The notes under the pieces: generated by a model | Seen by the model: the letters and a program-made list of their open reading frames with translations, nothing else | What the model was told of the DNA's origin: nothing | Databases searched by the model: none | Position numbers and translations under genes: made by a program | Shown here: piece by piece, positions 46,262 to 54,364 of the stretch | Position numbering within the stretch: the first letter of the stretch is position 1 | Layout of the letters: the number at the start of each line of letters is the position of its first letter | From: DATMNR01 sp963702765 | GTDB taxonomy: Bacteria > Chloroflexota > Ktedonobacteria > Ktedonobacterales > Ktedonobacteraceae | Assembly (NCBI GenBank): GCA_963702765.1 | Contig: CAVPEB010000043.1 | Coordinates: 9,567 to 73,566 of the forward strand | Reading direction: 5' to 3' | Length of the DNA: 64,000 nucleotides

Positions 46262-47181
46262 TGCTTTCTCCCCTCGAGTTTTCCAAACAGACCCTGCGGG
46301 CGAAAAACCAGCAGGACTACTAGGAAGATAAAAAATACCGTGCTCGACCAGAGCGGGTTAAATGCCAGGACGACTACATCGCTGATCACTATCATGAGTA
46401 ACGATCCTGCCAGCGCTCCCCATAAGCTCCCCATTCCTCCTAAAACAATAATCACCAGCAGGCGTGAAATGAGGTCATAGGAACTGGCCGGATTGAAGGC
46501 ATTCGTTGCTCCAAAGACCATCCCTCCAGCGGCTGCCAGTGCTGTACCCAGTCCAAAGGTGATCGCCTGTACCTGTGGCACATTGATACCAATGAGGGAC
46601 GCTGCAGTGCGGTTCTGCATCGACGCACGCAGGCAGCGTCCAAATGATGTACGATAAACTATAAAGTACAACACTAACAACAGGACTACACTCAGGATGA
46701 AGGCGTAGATATAAATCAGAGGCATGTAATAGTTAATAAAAGGTAAGTAGACCGATTGTTCAGTATATCGTGTCTGCAAAATCACCAGGTTACCAGTAAA
46801 AAAATATGTCAAAGCCCCCTCAATGATGACTGCTATAGCAAATGTCACCAGGATTGATAGGGTGATGCGATCCCACTTCAGCCTGCGGATGAAGGCCCAT
46901 TCAATGAACACCCCAAGCGCGAACATAATCGGTATGGTGATAAAGAGTCCCAGGAAGAGATCAATATGGAACCGCTGTTCAAGCCAGTAAGAAAGATAAG
47001 CACCCAGGATGACAAGTATGCCTTGAGCGATGTTGATGATCTCCAAAACACCGAAAACCAGAGTTAACCCTGAAGCCATAAGGGCATAGACTCCGCCGCT
47101 CAGAATCCCCAGAACGACCCCTTGAAGAATGAGTGTAGTGATGACGGATCTCCCTTTCTTCGTATCACTACAGCCGAGCAT
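46258..47181 (-). CDS. livH: Branched-chain amino acid ABC permease LivH
   Basis: A 307-residue permease: LILQGVVLGILSGGVYALMA, TLVFGVLEIINIAQG, FGRCLRASMQNRTAASLIGI and the closing FRPQGLFGK, all LivH features. The only standard start is ATG 47181, but it lies inside a 24-bp palindrome. A good AAGGGAGA sits 10 codons inside, before ATC, so the true start may be unusual or a sequence error may hide it. It overlaps livM. Confidence 0.93.
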   Translation of the reverse strand: MLGCSDTKKGRSVITTLILQGVVLGILSGGVYALMASGLTLVFGVLEIINIAQGILVILGAYLSYWLEQRFHIDLFLGLFITIPIMFALGVFIEWAFIRRLKWDRITLSILVTFAIAVIIEGALTYFFTGNLVILQTRYTEQSVYLPFINYYMPLIYIYAFILSVVLLLVLYFIVYRTSFGRCLRASMQNRTAASLIGINVPQVQAITFGLGTALAAAGGMVFGATNAFNPASSYDLISRLLVIIVLGGMGSLWGALAGSLLMIVISDVVVLAFNPLWSSTVFFIFLVVLLVFRPQGLFGKLEGRKQ

Positions 47182-47193
47182 ATGCTCGGCTGT
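47170..47193. promoter_or_regulatory. 24-bp perfect palindrome over the livH start
   Basis: ACAGCCGAGCAT and its exact complement ATGCTCGGCTGT are contiguous. In RNA this would be a hairpin that buries the livH start, just after the livK stop (47251). It may tune livH relative to the binding protein, act as an RNA stability element for livK, or be an operator. Confidence 0.5.
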
Positions 47194-47250
47194 TCTCTTC
47201 GCCGCTCAAACGAGCAGCGATTGTGATTGGCCAAAGTCAAACTAGAAAAC

Positions 47251-48516
47251 TTACGATGTCGCCCAGTTAGGCTTAGGATAGAGTACGTTAGCCATGGCTT
47301 GTGCCTGTGGGAATACTGGAATCAAATTCCCATTGTTCCATTGGAACAAGTACGCAACAGCCAATTTGTTCTGCCCGGTTAAATCAAATCCAACAGGACC
47401 TTGTAGGCTCTGGAATGTGCCGTTTTGCAGTGCGGTTATCAGCTTCTGATTATCCAGGCTTTGCGTCTGGTTGAGAGCCTGCTGCAGAACCTGTCCTACA
47501 GAAAACGCCTGCACAGAATCAGAGCTAATGTCAGCGGGGGTAATCTTGTACTTCGCTGTGATAAATTGTACAAATTCAGCGTTTTGGTATGCCTTCGATT
47601 CTGGCCACCACCCGTCGTTGGGAACGATTATTCCCTGTGTATTTTTTGCCCCGACAGCCTTTATAAACGCATCGCCCTGATCAGGACCTGCTGAAGCAAT
47701 GATGAGCTTCGGATTATAGTGCTGGTGGATGAATGTAGTGATATGGGCCGCACAATCTTGCAAGCCAATCGTTCCTAGCAGCACGATATCTGCATGAGAA
47801 TCTACAACTTTTTGTGCCGGCCCTGTGGGATCCGCGTTCTCTGCCGGGTATACTTCGTGGAGGACAGTTTTGATACCTCCCTGCTCAAGAAGTTGTTGGG
47901 CATGATCGATTTGCGGCTGGGTGAAAGCATCATCTGATGTGGCATAAGCGGCCGTCTGCGGGCGTATTTGAGGCGGAAGAGACAAGACATAGTTCACAAA
48001 ACTTGTGAAATAGGCCGTTGCCGAAAGCGAAACTGCAAATAAATTCGTTAACCCATGACTGAAGACCTCGGGACCAGTACCAATGCCCTCCAGGAAAGCC
48101 ATGTGATGTTGTAGTGCAACCTCTGCACCAGTGATGGTTTGAGGATCGTTAAAGGGGCCAACCACGAAATTGACCTTATCCACAGTAATGAGCTTTTCGT
48201 AATTTGCCCTGGTTTGATCCGTCTTGGTCCCATCATCATAATAGACCATCTGCACTTGATGACCCAGTAGGCCACCATGACTGTTGACGTAGGCTGCCCA
48301 GGTGTCGTAGCCTTGCTGCGTTGCCTGTCCATCTGCTGAATCATCACCTGTCAGAGATAACGATACCCCGATCTTAATCGGTCCAGCGGGAATACCATTG
48401 CTACTACTGGTGCTATTACTAGTGCTATTGCTCGTTACACACGCGCTCAGGAGCAGCATACAAATAAGTGCTCCTGTCAGCAATAAGCTTGTTTTTTGGT
48501 TAAATAACCTCTTCAT
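47251..48516 (-). CDS. livK: Branched-chain amino acid ABC transporter substrate-binding lipoprotein LivK
   Basis: A 421-residue periplasmic-binding-fold protein of the LivK family. The lipoprotein signal LLLTGALICMLLLSAC ends at a lipobox Cys (residue 26), followed by a Ser/Asn/Thr linker. Family blocks: IKIGVSLSLTGDDSADG, VNFVVGPFNDPQTI, AAYATSDDAFTQPQIDHA, IIASAGPDQGDAFI and the terminal KLAVAYLFQWNNG. GAGGAGGAAT precedes the ATG. It is first in the operon, so expression starts in the 1.1-kb gap upstream. The ligand class (leucine/isoleucine/valine or another small acid) is inferred from the partners. Confidence 0.93.
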   Translation of the reverse strand: MKRLFNQKTSLLLTGALICMLLLSACVTSNSTSNSTSSSNGIPAGPIKIGVSLSLTGDDSADGQATQQGYDTWAAYVNSHGGLLGHQVQMVYYDDGTKTDQTRANYEKLITVDKVNFVVGPFNDPQTITGAEVALQHHMAFLEGIGTGPEVFSHGLTNLFAVSLSATAYFTSFVNYVLSLPPQIRPQTAAYATSDDAFTQPQIDHAQQLLEQGGIKTVLHEVYPAENADPTGPAQKVVDSHADIVLLGTIGLQDCAAHITTFIHQHYNPKLIIASAGPDQGDAFIKAVGAKNTQGIIVPNDGWWPESKAYQNAEFVQFITAKYKITPADISSDSVQAFSVGQVLQQALNQTQSLDNQKLITALQNGTFQSLQGPVGFDLTGQNKLAVAYLFQWNNGNLIPVFPQAQAMANVLYPKPNWATS

Positions 48517-49642
48517 TAATCATTCCTCCTCTGAGACCCAAGAATCATGACGCTAGCTGTAATAATAGAGAGAAAATCACTATTCCCCAATGTGAATTAC
48601 CCCTTAACCTCTCTCCTCACAATAAAACTGGATGCAGTATAAAGATCCTGCCACACTCTCACGCCATAGTGATACTGTATAATTGGTCAACACAAAACGC
48701 ATGTTCTTCCAAGACAAGATTTCGTACGAAAACTTGTAACAGGTTGGAAAAACTTGCGTTGTAAAAGTTGAAATGTAAAAACCCAGGTACCGTTTTGAAT
48801 AGGAATGCTCAACCCATTTCAATGATTGCACCGTTTTTACGTCTTCTCCCACAAGAGTAATTTGTATCACACATCACCCTAGATACCAAGTATATACTCT
48901 AGCAGAAAAGTTCCCCTGACTGCAAGGTTGTTACCCCATATGTACCAAAAATTTACAATTTATAAAATTCGAGCGGGAAATGTAGGGTAGACCCGGGCTA
49001 CTGTCCAGTATAATACGTATATTATTTGAAAATATTCACAATTTCCAACCACAAATTGTTCCACAAATTGTTCCTCTGTTAGCTAGAGACAGCATCTTTG
49101 TTAGATCAATCATTCCCATATCTTTAGCATTTAGCCAAATTTTGATTGTTCAGTATATACTACTCCGTCAACCTTCAATCTACGGTTAGATCCTGGCATC
49201 TGCAAGTAATGTCCCTATATTTCCTGGTGCCAAATCAAGCTCAAGGGATAATTCTTTCTTAGGAAAGGATTGAAATGTTAGAAAGACAAAGTGATGCTAA
49301 TTCATCAAGTGGACGTGTAAAGCCATATCTTGGGCAGTATCATGTATTCTTCAGTGAAAGAGGTGTGTGACAGTCAAGCAAAAGAGGTATTTATGAACCA
49401 AATGGGTAATATAGATGGATAAATAATGATGGATATACTGTAGCAGCCCCGGGGCTGACTACAGATATATCCATTCATGGAGGTGTCTCCTCAACTTCAT
49501 CGTATACATTATACATTATCTATTTGTCATGCCTCCCTCGCAACCTATGAAGCATGAACCAAATTTCCTATGTCCTGGTAAAAAGCTGGATGTGTTATAC
49601 TACTCTACAAGTAGAACAAGCAAGCTCGAAAGGGAGATTCCC
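48517..49642. other. 1.1-kb divergent intergenic region (livK / accC)
   Basis: No convincing gene. It should hold the promoters of livK (minus) and accC (plus), but no clear -35/-10 pair could be singled out. A/T-rich tracts occur around 49010-49100. The palindrome at 49430-49475 is listed separately. Confidence 0.5.
49430..49475. repeat. Imperfect 46-bp palindrome upstream of accC
   Basis: ATGGATATACTGTAG-CAGCCCC is mirrored by GGGGCTGACTACAGATATATCCAT with single-base differences. It lies about 170 bp before the accC start. It may be a terminator, an operator or the remnant of a small palindromic element. Confidence 0.5.
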
Positions 49643-51241
49643 ATGAATACAACGTCCATTCAAAAGTGGCCTTTTCAGAAAGTACTCATTGCAAATCGTG
49701 GTGAAATTGCAGTACGTATCATTCGAGCCTGTCGCGAACTCGGGTTAACAAGTGTGGCTATATTTAGTGATGCTGATCGCAATGCTGTACATGTTCGCAT
49801 GGCTGATGAGGCATATCATATTGGTCCCTCTCAGGCTTCAAAGAGCTATCTGCATATTCCCACTATCATAGAAACAGCTAAACGCTCGGGTGCGCAGGCA
49901 ATCCATCCCGGCTACGGATTTCTATCAGAGAACGCTTCCTTTGTAGAAGCTTGTAGCGATGCAGGGCTGATTTTTGTCGGACCCATGGCAACGGTACAAC
50001 GCGCAGTAGGTGAGAAGACGGCAGCTCGTAGCGCCGCTCAGGTAGCAGGTGTACCTATCGTCCCTGGCGCCATGACCGATATGATCGATGATGAGGGTAT
50101 TCAACACATTGCTGAGAGAATTGGCTATCCTCTGCTGTTGAAAGCCGCTGCAGGGGGCGGTGGTAAAGGCATTCGCTTCGTTCGTGATCCTAAGGACCTC
50201 GCATCCGCGCTGCGAACTGCACGTAGTGAAGCCAAAAGCGCCTTTGGTGATGATCGGGTGTACGTGGAAAAAGCGATTTACCCCGCTCGTCATATCGAGG
50301 TGCAGTTCATTGCAGATTCACATGGAAACGTTGTACACCTGGGCGAGCGCGAATGTAGCATCCAGCGCCGTCACCAGAAGCTGGTTGAGGAATGTCCCTC
50401 CCCGGCACTGGACGAAGAATTGCGGCACAGTATTACCTCCGCGACGGTGAACCTGATCCGCACCATCTCTTACGTGAATGCTGGCACCGCTGAGTTTTTA
50501 CTGGGACCTGACCGCAATTTCTATTTTCTGGAAGTCAATGCTCGCATACAGGTGGAGCATCCTGTCACCGAGTTGTGTACGGGTATTGATCTTGTTCAGG
50601 AGCAGTTCCGTATTGCGGCTGGTTTGCCGCTCTCTTTTACACAAAGACAAGTGCAGTTGCGGGGCGCAGCTATTGAATGCCGAATTTCAGCGGAAGACCC
50701 GGACAACCGTTTTCTACCTGCGACAGGCACTATTCAAGTTCTGCAAGAGCCTTCAGGACCGGGAGTGCGCGTCGATAGCGGATTGTACGCGGGGTTGCAG
50801 GTTCCATTATTTTATGACCCTTTGCTCTCCAAGCTGATCGTCTGGGGAAGAGATCGAACGCAGGCAATTGGACGCATGCGTCGAGCGCTAGCAGAATATG
50901 AAATTATGGGGGTGCGCACAACGTTACCTTTTGATCGCTGGCTAATGGAAAATCCTCGCTTTATTCGTGGCGATCTATCAACAGATTTCATAGCTGAAGA
51001 GTGGGAACCCACCAGGAAGCATGCCGCTCATCATAAACATGTCGCACCTGTTGAGCAAGTGGAGAGTGAGCATGCAGAAGAGCAGCCTGATCCTGCTCAA
51101 GTGGCGGCTCTCGTGGGAGCCCTCTTGATGCAAGAACAGGTGAAGGAGGAGCAACGACGGCGCGGGTCAGCGTCCGAAAACGGAGCTGAACGCAGCCGGT
51201 GGCGTGATGCTGGACGTAGAGAAGGTTTGAGGAGGATCTGA
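49643..51241 (+). CDS. accC: Biotin carboxylase (acetyl-/acyl-CoA carboxylase subunit)
   Basis: A 532-residue ATP-grasp enzyme that carboxylates biotin with bicarbonate. ATG 49643 is preceded by AAAGGGAG. Blocks: KVLIANRGEIAVRIIRAC, AIHPGYGFLSENASF, LLKAAAGGGGKGIRFV, SIQRRHQKLVEECPS, FYFLEVNARIQVEHPVTE and GAAIECRISAEDP. About 70 C-terminal residues beyond the catalytic core are Glu/Arg/His-rich. No biotin carrier or transferase gene is adjacent. The stop codon lies at the edge of a TnpB element (right end about 51238), which may have altered the last residues. Confidence 0.95.
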   Translation: MNTTSIQKWPFQKVLIANRGEIAVRIIRACRELGLTSVAIFSDADRNAVHVRMADEAYHIGPSQASKSYLHIPTIIETAKRSGAQAIHPGYGFLSENASFVEACSDAGLIFVGPMATVQRAVGEKTAARSAAQVAGVPIVPGAMTDMIDDEGIQHIAERIGYPLLLKAAAGGGGKGIRFVRDPKDLASALRTARSEAKSAFGDDRVYVEKAIYPARHIEVQFIADSHGNVVHLGERECSIQRRHQKLVEECPSPALDEELRHSITSATVNLIRTISYVNAGTAEFLLGPDRNFYFLEVNARIQVEHPVTELCTGIDLVQEQFRIAAGLPLSFTQRQVQLRGAAIECRISAEDPDNRFLPATGTIQVLQEPSGPGVRVDSGLYAGLQVPLFYDPLLSKLIVWGRDRTQAIGRMRRALAEYEIMGVRTTLPFDRWLMENPRFIRGDLSTDFIAEEWEPTRKHAAHHKHVAPVEQVESEHAEEQPDPAQVAALVGALLMQEQVKEEQRRRGSASENGAERSRWRDAGRREGLRRI

Positions 51242-52945
51242 GACTCCCTGCCATCAAGGGCGGGGGTTCTTGTGACCCCTCCGACGCTTCTTTTCCGCCC
51301 CCTCAGGGAGGAAAAGCTCTTGTCGTGGGTGTTCAAGAATTTCGAGCCGACGCGCTCCTGCTCTAGGAATGCCAAAGCTTCGAGGCAATGTCTGCCCCTC
51401 ATTCGCACGTTGTTGTAGTCGCTCCATCTCGGCTCGCAGGCGCAGTTCCGCACCTTCCCAGTCTTGCAGGGAGATGGAGGGGATAGTGTCTTCCGGTTCC
51501 AGATAGGCCAGCAGGAACGCTGAGTACAAGTCACGCTGCACCGGCCCCACCCCGCATGGGCATTGATGCCAGCGCTGGGAGAGGGGCTTGCTGACGTAGC
51601 GCTTACAGCCGTGACAATACTGGCTCAGTTTGGTCTGAAAAGCAGAAACTTCGCTCAGGATGCCGCCAGTCTTTGCAACTGTGCGTCTCAAATGCTCTAA
51701 AAACATCCCTGGTGCGCGAAGTCCCATACTCTTTCCGTAGCGTTTCTGCCAGCCTTTGTACGAGGTCTTCTCAATGCGCATGGTCTTACCCACCCGCACG
51801 ATGTCATGGACGAGCTTGCCATGCAGACTCTTGCGATAGGCTGCCAGTTTCCTTTCTGCAGATGTATGTTGGCGTCTGATGGCCGAGTAGCGTTTGCTCT
51901 CTTTCCAATGCACACGCTTTTTGCCAGCTTGCTTGACACACCCCTTGTCGTCATAGTTGTCTGGATTGTTGGCCCGTCTCTGACGCTCCATTTGGCGTTG
52001 CAGACGTCTCCGTCTGCCAGCATTGGGGGTCAGTTCTGCACAGAACGTGAGCAGGTGTACTTCCCCCTCTCGTGGCACGATGGCAAGCGTCGATGGCCCT
52101 ATGTCGAGGCCGATGATGTCGTTACCCGCTGGGTGCTTCGGCTTCTGATGCGCTGTGCCAGCCAGGACCAGTTGAACGAAATACCGGTGGCCAGTGCAGT
52201 CGGCCCCCTGTGCCTGCGGAGAGGATGCCGCACGGCGTAGCAGGCGCACGAATTTGATCGGGTGCAAGAGGCCATGATGGATAACGGGATCATCCCAATC
52301 GATGAGGGCTCTGATGCGATCCTGGCCCCAGATGAGCCAACCTGCATTTCCTGCCTTTGTCGGTTGCAAGACAAAACGCATGCCGGTATCGTTGCGCTTG
52401 CCTTCGACGCTGTCTAACCCTCTGCCCTTGCTTCGAAAACGCACCCGTCGGGCTGTGTGCAGGCAGACACGATTGACGGCATGATACGCCCGGCTGGCAA
52501 GGGTTTGTGCCATCGTGGCATCAATATGATCCGCGATCCAGGAGACACGGGCACCTTTGGCGTAGTCGTGCAGCGCGTATTCAGAAAACTGATACTGCTG
52601 CCGCAGACGGGAGAAAGCGCGGCTGCGTTCTTGTTTGTGGGTGCGAGGAATGGCACAGGTGGCCTGCCACTCCGGATCGCTGCGCATCTTTCTCAGTCGT
52701 TTGGTGGCCTCAGAAAGCAGAGCGTTATAGAGGCAGCGCCCTGCTTCCAGGTGTGCCCGAAGATGACTGCTCTGGACGGAGTCTGCCGCCAGGGGCAACT
52801 CGATGAGAAAAGTCGGTGTCCTGGCTCGTTTCATGCTGCTTGACCTCTTTTGAATATTTGTTCGTATTATAGCCTTCTGATGGCTTCCTGTCAATCCTCT
52901 ATGCCTGACGCTTTCCAGGCATTTCTCCCACTCAAACTCCAAAGA
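51238..52945 (-). mobile_element. TnpB-only element behind accC
   Basis: Right end on the minus strand: AACCCCCGCCC, a short loop and CAGGGAGTCTCAG next to the accC stop. It is alike in layout to the end of the 13.6-kb remnant (AACCCCCCG...CGGGTGAGCTCTCAG). At the left end an ATGCCTG/CAGGCAT hairpin (52901-52922) lies upstream of tnpB. No TnpA is present. The left boundary is approximate. Confidence 0.6.
51254..52834 (-). CDS. tnpB: Large TnpB-like RNA-guided nuclease / transposase
   Basis: A 526-residue protein from ATG 52834 behind GAGGT; upstream in-frame codons add 41 unlike residues. RuvC-like Asp in DIIGLDIGPSTLAIVP, Glu in MRIEKTSYKGWQKRYGKS, then YCHGCKRYVSKPLSQRWHQC with CPCGVGPVQRDLYSAFLLAYL. 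The last acidic motif is QRDLYSAF rather than DRDxNAA, and the metal knuckle is CxxC-CxC. It thus belongs to a distinct TnpB branch, the same as the 13-kb remnant. All motifs are intact. It faces accC tail to tail with 12 bp between stops. Confidence 0.88.
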   Translation of the reverse strand: MKRARTPTFLIELPLAADSVQSSHLRAHLEAGRCLYNALLSEATKRLRKMRSDPEWQATCAIPRTHKQERSRAFSRLRQQYQFSEYALHDYAKGARVSWIADHIDATMAQTLASRAYHAVNRVCLHTARRVRFRSKGRGLDSVEGKRNDTGMRFVLQPTKAGNAGWLIWGQDRIRALIDWDDPVIHHGLLHPIKFVRLLRRAASSPQAQGADCTGHRYFVQLVLAGTAHQKPKHPAGNDIIGLDIGPSTLAIVPREGEVHLLTFCAELTPNAGRRRRLQRQMERQRRANNPDNYDDKGCVKQAGKKRVHWKESKRYSAIRRQHTSAERKLAAYRKSLHGKLVHDIVRVGKTMRIEKTSYKGWQKRYGKSMGLRAPGMFLEHLRRTVAKTGGILSEVSAFQTKLSQYCHGCKRYVSKPLSQRWHQCPCGVGPVQRDLYSAFLLAYLEPEDTIPSISLQDWEGAELRLRAEMERLQQRANEGQTLPRSFGIPRAGARRLEILEHPRQELFLPEGAEKKRRRGHKNPRP

Positions 52946-53000
52946 AGAAGGAGCCATTCATCCCAGCCATGAATGAACAGGGCTTTCTGGCTCGCTCTTT

Positions 53001-53057
53001 GTAATGAATTGAGGGTGCATACGCGGTCAGGCCGCGTATGCACCCTCAATTCATTAC
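53001..53057. repeat. Perfect 26-bp inverted repeat overlapping the PHP stop codon
   Basis: Arms 53001-53026 (GTAATGAATTGAGGGTGCAT...) and 53032-53057 are exact complements around TCAGG. The stop of the PHP gene (53054-53056) is inside one arm. On the plus strand a T-rich TTTTCCTTTT follows; on the minus strand no T-run follows. It may be a terminator or a small inserted palindrome. Confidence 0.65.
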
Positions 53058-53938
53058 TTTTCCTTTTCGGGGGGAGGAAGTTTGAATGGTGGAGGTGTTT
53101 TGCCATGGCGTTTCTCGGCTTCGGCTCTCAGGCTTTTCACGGCTTCAAATGGAACATATCGACCACCTAGAGGTGTTGGATGGATACCCGGGCCATGAAA
53201 ATCGGTTCCGCCGGTGGGGATCAGGTGATATTCGTGAGCAAGCGCTAGCAGTTCACGCTCGTCCTCAGGTGTATAAGGCCCGTAATATGTTTCTAACCCT
53301 ACCATGCCAGCCTGACATAATTCTGGCAGCCAGTCGCGGAGTTCATCCAGGCCGGGCAGTGTGATAGGGTGAGCTATCACAGGTAAGCCATTTGCACTGG
53401 CAATAAGGCGCACTGCATCAACCGGAGTGAGTTTGTAACGTGGGACATAAGCATAGCAATCTGAACCAATATATTTATCAAACGCCTCCCCAATAGTTTG
53501 CACATACCCCGCTTCCATAAGCGCCTCGGCAACGTGTGGGCGGCCTACTGAGCCTTGAGCAATTTCACGCACGCGCTCCCAGGTTATGTGTACACCATGC
53601 TCATTTAGTAGCTCGACCATACGTTGCCCTCGCCTCACACGGGCGTCACGCAGTACTTTCAATATTGCTTGAAATTCGGGGCGCCAGAATTCAAGGTAGT
53701 AGCCAAGCACGTGTACTTCTCCACCGCCGACATCTGTGTTAATTTCAATACCTGGGATGAGGTCCATATCTAATGTTTGTGCTGTTTGTATTGCTTCTTC
53801 AAGTCCATCGGTAGTGTCGTGGTCTGTCAAGGCCAGGATTGTTATTCCTACTTCTTTTGCTTTGTGTAGTAGTTCGGTTGGTGAGTAGATACCATCGGAT
53901 GCTGTTGAGTGTGTGTGCAGGTCGATATAGTTGGTCAT
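53054..53938 (-). CDS. PHP-domain phosphoesterase
   Basis: A 294-residue PHP protein of the YciV/RNase AM type. Metal-binding motifs: IDLHTHSTASDG, ALTDHDTTDGLEEA, IPGIEINTD, SVGRPHVAEALM, LPVIAHPITLPG and PTGGTDFHG. Relatives hydrolyse nucleoside 3',5'-bisphosphates or degrade short RNA 5' to 3'. The last 20 residues are a Pro/Lys tail. ATG 53938 directly precedes the PHP motif; a GTG four codons up is possible. It is followed by the 26-bp inverted repeat. Confidence 0.9.
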   Translation of the reverse strand: MTNYIDLHTHSTASDGIYSPTELLHKAKEVGITILALTDHDTTDGLEEAIQTAQTLDMDLIPGIEINTDVGGGEVHVLGYYLEFWRPEFQAILKVLRDARVRRGQRMVELLNEHGVHITWERVREIAQGSVGRPHVAEALMEAGYVQTIGEAFDKYIGSDCYAYVPRYKLTPVDAVRLIASANGLPVIAHPITLPGLDELRDWLPELCQAGMVGLETYYGPYTPEDERELLALAHEYHLIPTGGTDFHGPGIHPTPLGGRYVPFEAVKSLRAEAEKRHGKTPPPFKLPPPEKEK

Positions 53939-53974
53939 GTGTAAATTCACAAGGACTTTCTCTGTTTACTAAGA

Positions 53975-54062
53975 CTTGCAGCCTGCGGCTGCAAGAGAAT
54001 AAAAAAGATTTTTCGGGGACACCCCGAACCCCGGCAAAGGACTTCGTCCTCTGCACTCCTGT
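53975..54062. repeat. Three-hairpin repeat, copy B
   Basis: It has the same order as copy A (24904): CTTGCAGCC-TGC-GGCTGCAAG, then CGGGG-ACA-CCCCG followed by AACCCCGG, then AGGAC-TTC-GTCCT and a CACTCCT tail. Only the GCCTGCGGC apex and the GGGGACACCCCG core are the same; the stems differ but still pair. It lies between the PHP start and the palindrome at 54104. Confidence 0.6.
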
Positions 54063-54103
54063 TCCGTCTGTTCAGGCGTCAACTAAGAAAAGTTGATCGA
54101 CAT

Positions 54104-54257
54104 CCGTAGGGGCGAGGGTGGATGACGTGGGGTTAGGTGGGCCTTTATGGTCGCCCGCTGTGGGTCGCCAGAAGCCTTTGGCACACCGATGAATGGCCAT
54201 ATCCCCAACCCCGGGCGACCATAAAGGCCTACCACCCAACCACCCTCGCCCCTACGG
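54104..54257. mobile_element. MITE-like 154-bp imperfect palindrome
   Basis: It opens CCGTAGGGGCGAGGGTGG and closes with the exact complement of that 18-mer. Inside, GGTTAGGTGGGCCTTTATGG... mirrors ...CCATAAAGGCCTACCACCC with few changes. There is no coding capacity. Long terminal inverted repeats with a short unpaired centre fit a miniature inverted-repeat element. No clear target duplication flanks it. The remaining 54258-54364 shows no gene. Confidence 0.65.
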
Positions 54258-54364
54258 AATCCTCGATTGATGTCTTGTATGATTCGTTATTGCATCCAAT
54301 AGATACACGACACTGCATCCATGCAGAGGACTATGTCCTTTGCCTGAGTGCGAATACTAGTCGA

